Positions 52,169 to 62,609 of a stretch of DNA of 64,000 nucleotides are shown here, one piece after another; the stretch's first letter is position 1, and every line of letters begins with the position of its first letter. The position numbers and the translations under genes are program-made. The notes under the pieces were generated by a model. The model did not search any database and was not told the DNA's origin. It was given only the letters and a program-made list of their open reading frames with translations. Origin of the DNA: Nocardia rhamnosiphila NBRC 108938 (lineage in GTDB: Bacteria; Actinomycetota; Actinomycetes; Mycobacteriales; Mycobacteriaceae); the NCBI RefSeq assembly GCF_000720425.1, contig NZ_JOAJ01000008.1:310001-374000 (forward strand), given 5' to 3'.

Positions 52169-55105
52169 GTGATTTCACCGGGACGAGACGGTCTGTCCTT
52201 GGTGGGCAGAACCGTGGAACTGCAGGCGATTCAGGCGGCGTTGCTCGCCACCCGGCAGGGCGCCGACGGTGCGATCCTGATCACCGGTGAACCGGGTATC
52301 GGCAAGACCCGGCTGTTGCGGGAAGCCGCCGACCGGGCCGCGGCGCTGGGTTTCCAAGTAATGCACGGGGGCGGAACCGAACTCGAGCACGCGATCCCCT
52401 ACGCCGCCGTGATCGACGCCCTCGACGAGCCGCTGAGCGCACTGCGCCGTGCCGATCTCACCGCCCTCGGCCGCGACAGCCTGGCCGAACTCGGCCGGCT
52501 GCTGCCCTCGCTGGCGGCGTGGGCAACACCCTTGGCGACCACCTTGCAGATCGAGCGCCATCGCTGTCATCACGCCATCCGATCGGTACTGCATCGGCTC
52601 GCGGCACGGCGGCCGGTGCTGCTGGTGCTCGACGACGTGCAATGGGCAGACCACGCCTCCGTCGAAGTGGTCGTGCACCTGCTGCGGCACCGGTCGCCCC
52701 GGCTGATGCTGCTGCTGGCCCATCGCCGCCCGTCGCTCCCCGATATCGCGTCCGCGGCCCTGTACCGGGCCGCCTACGACCGCACCCTCACGGTGCTGCA
52801 ACTGGAGGCACTGTCGCTGGGCGAAACCGCCGAACTGGTCCACGACGAAGATCTCGACGACGGCGAACTGACGCAATTGCACGACCAGTGCGGCGGTAAT
52901 CCCTTCTATCTCCAAGAGCTCGCCCGGGTCTGGCGGCGATCGGCGACCGCGGCGGCGGGCGATGCCGGCCCCGGCCCGGCCGAGATTCCCGCCGCCATCC
53001 GGGCGGCCTTGGCACAGGAGGTCCGCGCCCTGTCTCCCGACGCCCGCCGGCTGTTGCACGCCGCGGCCGTCGCGGGTAGCTCCGTGGAATGGGATCTCGC
53101 CGTCGAGATCAGTGAACTGACCACAGTGCAGGCTCGTCGCGCGACCAACGAAGTGGTGGAAACCGGCATCGTGCACGGGTCGGCGACACCGGGGCGGCTG
53201 GTGTTCCGGCATCCCATCGTCCGCCTCGCCGTCTACGAGGCCGCGGGCTACGGATGGCGCACCCAGGCGCATCGTCGCGCGGCAACAGCGCTGGCGCGGC
53301 GTGGTGCGGCCCTGTCGATACGCGCCCACCACTGGGAGCTCTGTGGCACGGTCGGCGACGAACAGGTGATCACCCTGCTCACCGAGGCGGGCGTGGCGGC
53401 CGCCCCCCGGGCGCCGGTTGCCGCGGCGCGCTGGTTCCGTGCGGCCCTGCGGCTGCTGAGCGACGACGCACCGGCCGGACATCGACTCTCGCTGTCCCTT
53501 TCGCTCGCCGACGTGCTGAACGCGACCGGTCGTCTCGACGAATGCAGTGAAGTGTTGCGGCACGCGCTGGACCTCATTCCCGCCGACGCCGTCACCGACC
53601 GCGCCGGTGTGCTGACCCGGATCGCGCTGACCGAGCAGGGACTCGGCAATGCCACTGAAGGCGGGCGGCTGCTGACCGCGGCATTGGCGCTGACCCCGCC
53701 GGGCGGTCTCGCGGCGGGCGCGCTCCGGCTCGAGCTGGCGAAGAACCATCTGATGATGCGTCATTGGGACGAAGCGGCCCGCGTGGCCCGGGAGGTGCGC
53801 CACAGTGCGCAGCACAGCGCGGACCGGCGGTTGTATCTGGCCGCGACCGCCGCCGGTGCCTATATGGGCACTCTGCAGTACGGGGACTCGCTCGTGCACG
53901 CGTCGGCGCACCTCGACGAGGCCGCCTCGGCGCTGGATGCGCTCACCGACACCGAGGTCGCACCCGACCTGCTGGACGGGCTCACCAATGTGGTGTACGC
54001 CGAGGTATCGCTGGAGCGGTTCGCGTCCGCGGCCGGGCACGCGGCGCGCGGTATCCGGCTCTCGCGGGATACCGGGCACGGTAGGCATCTGGTGGAACTG
54101 CAGCATCTGCACGCACTCGCCTTTCTCATGCAGGGCCGGTTGGCGGCCGGGCTCGCGACCGCCGCGAGCGCCGTGGAAAGCGCGCTACTGCTCGGAAACT
54201 CGCCGATGGTGGCATGGACCGAGGCGACACGCTGCTGGCTGCTGATGCTGTTGGGGCGGGTCACCGATTCCCTCGCCTCCGGAGCGCTGGCCGTCCGGGT
54301 GAACGCCCAGGCGCCGAACGCGCTGTTCGCCTGGCACGCTCCCCTGGTGCACGGCGCCGCGCTGATCGAAGCGGGCCGCTACCGCCACGGCCGCCGCGAA
54401 CTGCTCGCCGTCGCCGGGGGCCACGAGCAGCGGCCGATGTTTCCGACCACGATGCCGTACTTCTACCGTTACCTGGTCGACGGTGAACTCGCACTGGGGC
54501 GTGTCGACGCCGCCGAACAGACCACGCGCCTGGTCGAGAGCATCGCCGAGGCGATGCCGATGTTGTCCATGCGCGCCGGTGACGCCAAATACTGCCGGGC
54601 CAGGATCCAGCTGACCTGTGGCGACAGCGCTATTGCCCGCGTCACCGCCGAGCAGTCCGTCGCCGCGTACGAGGCAGCCGGAACTCCCGTGGAGGTCGCT
54701 CGCGCGCGACTGTTGCTCGGGCACACGCTGTCCGGCTCCGATACCGCCGCCGCCGAACGGGCATTCGACAGCGCGCTGAGCACCGCGGAGATCTGTGGGG
54801 CGGACCGGCTGGCCGAACGGGCCCTCCTGGGCTTGCACCGGGTGGGCGGAGGCCGGTCATCGAGACGCCGCGACCGGCTTCCGGCGACCACGGACCGGCT
54901 CGGCGACCTGACCGAGCGGCAGACCGAAATCGTGTCCCGTGTGGTGCTCGGCCGGACCAACAAGCAGATCTCCGAAGAACTCCATGTCAGCGAGAAAACC
55001 GTCGAGGCCCACCTCACTCGCCTGTACACCAGACTCGGCGTCTCGTCCCGGGCCGAGCTGGCCGCCGTGGCCGGCGGCAGCTGGTCGACCGTTTCCCGCG
55101 ACTGA
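52169..55105 (+). CDS. LAL-type (large ATP-binding) LuxR regulator
   Basis: A 978-residue transcriptional activator of the LAL/MalT class. An N-terminal ATPase has Walker A TGEPGIGKTRLL (about 39-50) and Walker B VLLVLDDVQWAD. A long helical TPR-like middle follows (about 330-880), and the C-terminal LuxR helix-turn-helix has LTERQTEIVSRVVLGRTNKQ and VSEKTVEAHLTRLYTRLG. GTG 52169 was chosen because GGAGG lies about ten bases upstream and the protein then starts just before the ATPase; the in-frame extension reaches into the divergent gene. LAL proteins commonly activate secondary-metabolite clusters, so the adjacent polyketide operon is the likely target. Confidence 0.9.
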   Translation: MISPGRDGLSLVGRTVELQAIQAALLATRQGADGAILITGEPGIGKTRLLREAADRAAALGFQVMHGGGTELEHAIPYAAVIDALDEPLSALRRADLTALGRDSLAELGRLLPSLAAWATPLATTLQIERHRCHHAIRSVLHRLAARRPVLLVLDDVQWADHASVEVVVHLLRHRSPRLMLLLAHRRPSLPDIASAALYRAAYDRTLTVLQLEALSLGETAELVHDEDLDDGELTQLHDQCGGNPFYLQELARVWRRSATAAAGDAGPGPAEIPAAIRAALAQEVRALSPDARRLLHAAAVAGSSVEWDLAVEISELTTVQARRATNEVVETGIVHGSATPGRLVFRHPIVRLAVYEAAGYGWRTQAHRRAATALARRGAALSIRAHHWELCGTVGDEQVITLLTEAGVAAAPRAPVAAARWFRAALRLLSDDAPAGHRLSLSLSLADVLNATGRLDECSEVLRHALDLIPADAVTDRAGVLTRIALTEQGLGNATEGGRLLTAALALTPPGGLAAGALRLELAKNHLMMRHWDEAARVAREVRHSAQHSADRRLYLAATAAGAYMGTLQYGDSLVHASAHLDEAASALDALTDTEVAPDLLDGLTNVVYAEVSLERFASAAGHAARGIRLSRDTGHGRHLVELQHLHALAFLMQGRLAAGLATAASAVESALLLGNSPMVAWTEATRCWLLMLLGRVTDSLASGALAVRVNAQAPNALFAWHAPLVHGAALIEAGRYRHGRRELLAVAGGHEQRPMFPTTMPYFYRYLVDGELALGRVDAAEQTTRLVESIAEAMPMLSMRAGDAKYCRARIQLTCGDSAIARVTAEQSVAAYEAAGTPVEVARARLLLGHTLSGSDTAAAERAFDSALSTAEICGADRLAERALLGLHRVGGGRSSRRRDRLPATTDRLGDLTERQTEIVSRVVLGRTNKQISEELHVSEKTVEAHLTRLYTRLGVSSRAELAAVAGGSWSTVSRD

Positions 55106-55133
55106 CCCCGGGGTAACGGGGCGCCCCGCGGAA

Positions 55134-55297
55134 TCAGCAGTCGCGGACCATGGTGCGCCGATGGACCCGCTCGCTCGCCCCGGGACCGCAGACCGGGTAC
55201 CAGTGGAGTGGGGCCGAAGGGAGTGAATCCCATCCGCTCGCAGAAACCCACCGCCCGGGTGTTCTCGACGACGGTCCGCAGATGCCCGGTCTCATGC
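55134..55297 (-). pseudogene. C-terminal remnant of a GNAT acetyltransferase
   Basis: On the minus strand a short run reads HLRTVVENTRAVGFCERMGF, the closing acetyl-CoA-binding part of a GNAT enzyme. After PLVPGLRSRGE the frame is lost. Removing one copy of a GAGC tandem duplication restores ERVHRRTMVRDC and a stop at 55134. The N-terminal two thirds are absent: the remnant begins where the adjacent winged-helix gene ends. It is therefore both truncated and frameshifted. Confidence 0.72.
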
Positions 55298-56470
55298 GGT
55301 GAGTTCCCGCTCCAGCGGGGTGCGGAACCGCGGGATCGGGCGCAACTCACCGAACCAGCCGGCGGCACGCTCGGCCTCGGCCGCCACCAGGGCCGCCCCG
55401 TCGGCGCCGATATCCTCCAGGAGCCGCGTCACGATCTCGCCGTCCTTGCGTTGGGCCCAGCCACCCACGATCCGGCCGTCGTACCAGATGGTCGGCCCGA
55501 TATTGCCGTTGCGGTCGAACAGCCGCGGCTGATGCTCACCGAGATACCAGGCGCGCGACTGCCAGCCCATCGGAGTCGGGTCCAGGGCGGGCAACAGCGC
55601 GGCCCACGGCGGTGGATCGGCCACCGGTTCGAGGTCGTCGGCCAGGAGTACGCCGGTGTCACCGTCCAACTCGACCTCCACGGTGTCCAGCGCCGCCAAC
55701 GCTTTGCGTACCTGCCCCAGCGTCCACCCGGTCCACCATTTGATATCGCCGATCGGCGCCGGGCCGAACGCGCGCAACCAGGCCCGGACCAAATCGGTAC
55801 GGGCCTCGTCGATTCCGGGTTCGGCAAGCGGTCCGGCCAGCCACGACTCGACCGGTGCCCAGGAGTACTGGCTGCTCGACCAGGTGCCGTTCGGCCGGGT
55901 CCGCACGATCCGGCCCTCGGTGCCGAGCAGTACCAGCACCCAGCTGGTGATACTCGTCGGCCGTGAATACGCCTTCTCCGGTGCCGTATTGATCTGCGTA
56001 CGCAGTTCGGGGACGTCCTTGCTCAGCTGGGCCCCGGTCGCGCTGCCCCGGGCCAGGAGTGCCCGATGGGTGCGATCGGCGACATCGGCGAGCCAGCCCG
56101 CCGCGTCACCCTCGCCGATGCCCGCCTGTTCCAGGTACCGCGCATAGGTTCGGAGCTGTTTGACCGCCAGATCGGTACCGCAGGAGGCATGCAGCACGGG
56201 CACCAGCTCGACCGGTGCGACGAACATGGTGCGCCGCATGGCCAGCATGCGTACCAGCGACCGGTCCTCGTACAGTGCCCGCTCCACCTGCGCGGGGCCG
56301 AGGTCGTGACCGCGTGCCGCCACGGACAGGTGCACGGTGGCCGGGTCGGTGGCGTGCAGCACCACCAGCGACCGCACGATCTCGGCCGGGCCGGCGCCGC
56401 GGTGCGCGCCGGCGAGCCGGTGCCGGACACCGATCCGGGCCCGGCGCTGTGCGGTACTGATCGAATACAT
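55292..56470 (-). CDS. Winged-helix DNA-binding domain protein (HTH_42)
   Basis: A 392-residue protein of the HTH_42/YcaQ-like family. Its distinctive parts are IVRSLVVLHATDPATVHLSV, RMLAMRRTMFVAPVE and WWTGWTLGQVRKAL near a predicted winged helix. C-terminal RAWYLGEHQPRLFDRNGN and GPTIWYDGRIVGGWAQRKDG follow. Relatives include the E. coli DNA glycosylase YcaQ, which unhooks interstrand crosslinks, and proteins guarding antibiotic producers from DNA-alkylating products; this activity is not shown here. ATG 56470 was chosen over the codon ten residues upstream. Its 3' end overlaps the GNAT remnant by a few bases. Confidence 0.85.
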   Translation of the reverse strand: MYSISTAQRRARIGVRHRLAGAHRGAGPAEIVRSLVVLHATDPATVHLSVAARGHDLGPAQVERALYEDRSLVRMLAMRRTMFVAPVELVPVLHASCGTDLAVKQLRTYARYLEQAGIGEGDAAGWLADVADRTHRALLARGSATGAQLSKDVPELRTQINTAPEKAYSRPTSITSWVLVLLGTEGRIVRTRPNGTWSSSQYSWAPVESWLAGPLAEPGIDEARTDLVRAWLRAFGPAPIGDIKWWTGWTLGQVRKALAALDTVEVELDGDTGVLLADDLEPVADPPPWAALLPALDPTPMGWQSRAWYLGEHQPRLFDRNGNIGPTIWYDGRIVGGWAQRKDGEIVTRLLEDIGADGAALVAAEAERAAGWFGELRPIPRFRTPLERELTA

Positions 56471-56559
56471 GGCCCGGATGCTAGCGGCGAGCTCCGACAT
56501 CCCGGCAGGTCCCGGCGCGGTTCCTGCGAATGTGTGCCGCGCCGTGGAATATTCGAAGG

Positions 56560-57534
56560 ATGAGCAGACGCGTGATGAGCTTCCTGGCCGGGGTGCTGTT
56601 GGCGGCGTCGGCCGCGATGCTGCCGGCCGCCGCGCCCGCCGGCGCCACCCAGGCGTGCTCGGTCCAGACCCGGCCGGTCGCGGTACCGGTCGACGGTGAG
56701 CGGGCCACCGGCCTGGTCTACGAACCGCACGGCTGCGCGGTCGGGAATGCGCTGATCGTCGCGGCGCACGGACACAAGGGGTCGTCCGCCCAGTACGCCG
56801 AGTACGTCACCGCGATCGCCGCGCGGACCGGGACCCCGGTCCTGTCCATGGATATGCGCGGCAGTGCCACGTGGCCTACGGGGGAGTGGAACCTGTGGGC
56901 CGGCTGGCGGGACCTGGTCGCCGCGACCCAGTGGTACAAGGGCGCGCATCCCGGCGTCGCGCGGACCATCCTGTGGGGCTGGAGCCAGGGCGCGATGACC
57001 TCCGGCCTGGCCGCCGCCTACGGCCCGGCCGGGTTGTTCGACTACTGGGTCGATACGTTCGGCCCGTCCGACCTGGCCACGCACTGGGCGGGGCCCGCGT
57101 CGGATTATCCCGCGCTGCAGGCGCAGATCCAGCGGGACGCGGGCGGCTGTATCCCCCTAACCTGCCCGCTTGCCTATGCGGAACGGTCGCCGGCGCTACA
57201 GGCCGGCCGGATGGGTATCCGGCATGCCTTCCTCATCCACGGCACCGCCGACGAGGTGGTGCCGTTCGCGGCCAGTACCCAGATGCGGGCCGCCCTGATG
57301 CTCGCCGGGAAACCCAGCACGCTGTACTCGATCGTCAGCGGGCGCACCCTGAACGGAACGGTCGAACCGGGCCGCCACAATGTCGGCCCGGCCCTGTTCG
57401 AGGCGGGTTGTGTGGTGGAGCGGCTCGCACTCGGGACCGAACCGCTCGACGGAAATCGCGACTACGTGGTCGATGTCGCCCGCGGCGTCGTGGCCGCGCC
57501 CCCGCCGCCACCGAACGCCAAATGCGCCGCCTAG
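56560..57534 (+). CDS. Secreted alpha/beta hydrolase
   Basis: A 324-residue serine hydrolase with an N-terminal Sec signal peptide (cleavage near residue 29, after APAGA). Nucleophile motif GWSQG, an Asp in LIHGTADEVVPF and a His in EPGRHNVG make the triad; LIVAAHGHKGSSAQYAEYV provides the oxyanion region. The C-terminus is Pro-rich. Two cysteines near GCIPLTCP probably form a disulfide, in keeping with export. A lipase, esterase or peptidase role cannot be separated. It is divergent from the winged-helix gene by 89 bases and convergent with hisH by 14. Confidence 0.85.
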   Translation: MSRRVMSFLAGVLLAASAAMLPAAAPAGATQACSVQTRPVAVPVDGERATGLVYEPHGCAVGNALIVAAHGHKGSSAQYAEYVTAIAARTGTPVLSMDMRGSATWPTGEWNLWAGWRDLVAATQWYKGAHPGVARTILWGWSQGAMTSGLAAAYGPAGLFDYWVDTFGPSDLATHWAGPASDYPALQAQIQRDAGGCIPLTCPLAYAERSPALQAGRMGIRHAFLIHGTADEVVPFAASTQMRAALMLAGKPSTLYSIVSGRTLNGTVEPGRHNVGPALFEAGCVVERLALGTEPLDGNRDYVVDVARGVVAAPPPPPNAKCAA

Positions 57535-57548
57535 CGGGCGGCCGCGGC

Positions 57549-58181
57549 TCAGAGCGATTTCACCCAGTTGGACAGTAGCTGCGCCCCGGCGTCACCCGAC
57601 TTCTCCGGGTGGAACTGCGTCGCCGAGAGCGCGCCGTTCTCCACCGCGGCCAGGAACCGGCCGGTGCCGTATTCGCACCAGGTCAGTCCGGGAGCGGCGA
57701 GGTGGTCGCTGGGCGGCAGCTCCCAGCTGCGGGCGGCGTAGGTGTGCACGAAATAGAAGCGGGTGGTGGGGTCCATACCTGCGAAAAGCACGCTGTCGGC
57801 CGGCGCGCTGACGGTATTCCAGCCCATATGCGGCAGCACCGGTGCGTCCAATTTGTCGACGGTGCCGGGCCATTCCCCGCATCCCTCGGTCTCCACGCCG
57901 AACTCGACACCACGGTCGAACAGGATCTGCATCCCCACACAGATGCCCAGCACCGGCCGCCCACCGGCCAGGCGCTGCCCGATGATCCGTTCCCCGCGCA
58001 CCTCGCGCAGACCGGCCATACAGGCGGCGAAGGCACCGACACCGGGGACCACCAGACCGTCGGCGGCGAGCGCGGCCTCGGGGTCGGCGGTCACCTCCAC
58101 CCGCGCGCCGGCCCGCACCAGCGCCCGCTCGGCCGAATGCAGATTCCCGGACCCATAATCCAACAAAACCACCGACGTCAT
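57549..58181 (-). CDS. hisH: Imidazole glycerol phosphate synthase, glutaminase subunit HisH
   Basis: The glutamine amidotransferase that feeds ammonia to HisF; 210 residues. [13 protein letters not shown] opens it; the triad is the Cys in GICVGMQ, and the His and Glu in FHPEKSG. ATG 58181 has GAAGGAAG upstream. In mycobacteria hisA, impA and hisF follow hisH; here a convergent hydrolase gene lies 14 bases away, so the operon stops at hisH and the partner HisF must be encoded elsewhere. Confidence 0.95.
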   Translation of the reverse strand: MTSVVLLDYGSGNLHSAERALVRAGARVEVTADPEAALAADGLVVPGVGAFAACMAGLREVRGERIIGQRLAGGRPVLGICVGMQILFDRGVEFGVETEGCGEWPGTVDKLDAPVLPHMGWNTVSAPADSVLFAGMDPTTRFYFVHTYAARSWELPPSDHLAAPGLTWCEYGTGRFLAAVENGALSATQFHPEKSGDAGAQLLSNWVKSL

Positions 58182-58245
58182 AGCACTTCCTTCATAGGTA
58201 GTACATACGGTCCGCGGAGCCCGGAGCGGAGGCGAAGGGATCGCA

Positions 58246-58878
58246 TCAGAGCGCTCCCTTCGTCGAGGGCACACCCTGGACGCGGGGATCGGGTTCCACG
58301 GCGGCGCGCAGCGCCCGGGCCACCGCCTTGTACTCGGCCTCGGTCACATGGTGTTGGTCGCGGCCGTAGAGCACCCGGACGTGCAACGCGATCCGGGCAT
58401 TGAGAGCGATCGATTCGAACACGTGCCGGTTGAGCACCGTCGAATACGGTGCCCCGGGGTCGTTGCGGCCGCGGACCGGTGCGCCGGGGATGACCGCGTG
58501 CAGCAGATGGTCGGGTTCGCCGGTGTGCACACAGTAGGGCCGGCCCGAGACGTCCACGGCGGCGTGCGCCAGGGTCTCGTCCATCGGGATGTAGGCGTCG
58601 CCGAACCGGCGGATGCCCTTCTTGTCGCCGAGCGCCTGTCCGAGGGCCTGCCCGAAGACGATCGCGGTGTCCTCGACGGTGTGGTGGGCCTCGATCTCGA
58701 TATCACCGTCGGCGCGCACGGTCAGATCGAAACTGGCGTGGGTGCCGAGCGCGGTGAGCATATGGTCGTAGAACGGGACCCCGGTGGCGATATCGGTCTT
58801 GCCGGTGCCGTCCAGGTTCAGTTCCACCAGGATGGCGGATTCCTTGGTGGTGCGCTCCACCCGCGCGGTTCGGTTCAT
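58246..58878 (-). CDS. hisB: Imidazoleglycerol-phosphate dehydratase HisB
   Basis: The monofunctional dehydratase of histidine synthesis, 210 residues, with the two Mn-binding motifs EAHHTVEDT and, near the C-terminus, the conserved [32 protein letters not shown] is also diagnostic. ATG 58878 was chosen over a GTG two codons earlier because GGAAG then has proper spacing. The gene follows hisC by 20 bases and precedes hisH by 64. Confidence 0.96.
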   Translation of the reverse strand: MNRTARVERTTKESAILVELNLDGTGKTDIATGVPFYDHMLTALGTHASFDLTVRADGDIEIEAHHTVEDTAIVFGQALGQALGDKKGIRRFGDAYIPMDETLAHAAVDVSGRPYCVHTGEPDHLLHAVIPGAPVRGRNDPGAPYSTVLNRHVFESIALNARIALHVRVLYGRDQHHVTEAEYKAVARALRAAVEPDPRVQGVPSTKGAL

Positions 58879-58898
58879 ACTCACTTCCGTCTCGGTGC

Positions 58899-61390
<2,492 letters not shown>

Positions 61391-61487
61391 GGTGGTTTCG
61401 GTCCTCGTCTTCGGCCTGGTTACATCAGCACAGGGTGCCGTTCCAGCCTAACGGGCCGTTACTACCGAATAATTGTGTGGTCGGTGA

Positions 61488-61919
61488 TCAGGAGATCCGC
61501 GTGTAGACGAAATCGAGCCAGTGCTCCCAGCTGCGCGGATCCAGTTCGGAGTCCGAGCGCTCCCAGGTGGCGCGGAATGTGGTCCCCGTCTCGTCCAGGT
61601 TCCCGGTGAACCGCTGGGAATGGCCGGGCGCATCGCGCCACACCCGCCACAGCGGTCCGTCGAAGGAACCCTGGTAGATCCGGTGCTCACCGAACTGGTC
61701 GTAGTGCAGGATGACGAGGCGCTCCTGATACAGGTCGTCGGCGCCGACCAGCCAGGTCCAGCTGACCCCGGGATCCGGGACCGTGTAGCGGACCGTCAGG
61801 AACCGTGCGTCGGGCATCCACTCGATCGCCGTATGCCCGGTGATATCGGGATACAGGCTCGTGGTCGTCTTCCATTCGCCGGTCATCCTGCCCATCGCGG
61901 ACAGCGCGGACTCGGTCAT
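61488..61919 (-). CDS. DUF1579-like hypothetical protein
   Basis: A 143-residue protein beginning with ALSAMGRMTGEWKTTTSLYP and continuing with WTWLVGADDLYQERLVILHYDQFG, HRIYQGSFDGPLWRVWRDAPG and FTGNLDETGTTFRATWERS. The pattern of antiparallel strands with repeated W and G suggests a small lipocalin-like barrel as in DUF1579 proteins. The function is unknown. It lies upstream of hisD in the same direction but is separated by a promoter-sized gap. Confidence 0.65.
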   Translation of the reverse strand: MTESALSAMGRMTGEWKTTTSLYPDITGHTAIEWMPDARFLTVRYTVPDPGVSWTWLVGADDLYQERLVILHYDQFGEHRIYQGSFDGPLWRVWRDAPGHSQRFTGNLDETGTTFRATWERSDSELDPRSWEHWLDFVYTRIS

Positions 61920-61955
61920 CTACGCGTCTCCCATCGGTGGAGCGAACTCTGATGT

Positions 61956-62558
61956 TCAGCTACAGCGGCGACGCAGTTCCGCCACCCCCTCGCCCTCGAG
62001 TTCGTCGAGGACCACCGGACGGCCAACCATCGCCAACGCTAGCGCCTCGCCCCGGCCCCGCACCGCAGGACCGGACCCTTTGACCCAGTCGAAATCTGTC
62101 GCGGCGAACTGTAACCCCTTCGTATACCGCCCGGGACGGGCGAACGGGTCGGGCCAATCGAGCACGGCGCGCAACCGGTCGGCGGGGATGTCCCGGGTCC
62201 GGCCGAGCGGGCGGCGAATGTCCTGCTGGTGGACGAACAGATCGGCGAGACCGAGGCGGGGCCACCAGCGCGATACCGATCCGGGGGCCGCGGCGAATTC
62301 CGCCAGTAGCTGCGCCGGTGCCCGCTGCGTTCCGATGGCGGCCATCGCGTTGTTGACACCGTCGATGGAGAAGCGATTGCGTACCGTGATCCCGGCGTAC
62401 TCGGCCAGGGAGATGCTGTCGTAGCGCAGATGGGCCACCAGTTCCCGCACCCGCCAGCCGGTGCACAGGGTCGGCGCATCCCACTCCGCCTCGGACAGCT
62501 CCCGCAGCAGGGCGGTCATCTCGGCGCGCTCGTCGGCGAGCATCCCCCGGATATCCAT
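61956..62558 (-). CDS. Mycothiol-dependent DinB-like protein (TIGR03083 type)
   Basis: A 200-residue protein of the maleylpyruvate-isomerase N-terminal/DinB-like group. LLRELSEAEWDAPTLCTGWRVRELVAHL is the first helix pair with the conserved T-x-C-x-G-W-x-V-x-x-L-V-A-H motif. LFVHQQDIRRPLGR carries the metal-binding H-x-x-D. Members use mycothiol as a thiol cofactor in actinobacteria; the substrate is unknown. ATG 62558 was preferred over one four codons upstream, on fold grounds. It lies 36 bases upstream of the DUF1579-like gene and probably shares a transcript with it. Confidence 0.82.
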   Translation of the reverse strand: MDIRGMLADERAEMTALLRELSEAEWDAPTLCTGWRVRELVAHLRYDSISLAEYAGITVRNRFSIDGVNNAMAAIGTQRAPAQLLAEFAAAPGSVSRWWPRLGLADLFVHQQDIRRPLGRTRDIPADRLRAVLDWPDPFARPGRYTKGLQFAATDFDWVKGSGPAVRGRGEALALAMVGRPVVLDELEGEGVAELRRRCS

Positions 62559-62609
62559 GTCGCACACCATAACCCGGCCGGTCTCCGGTACCCCGGAGCC
62601 GACCGGCCG

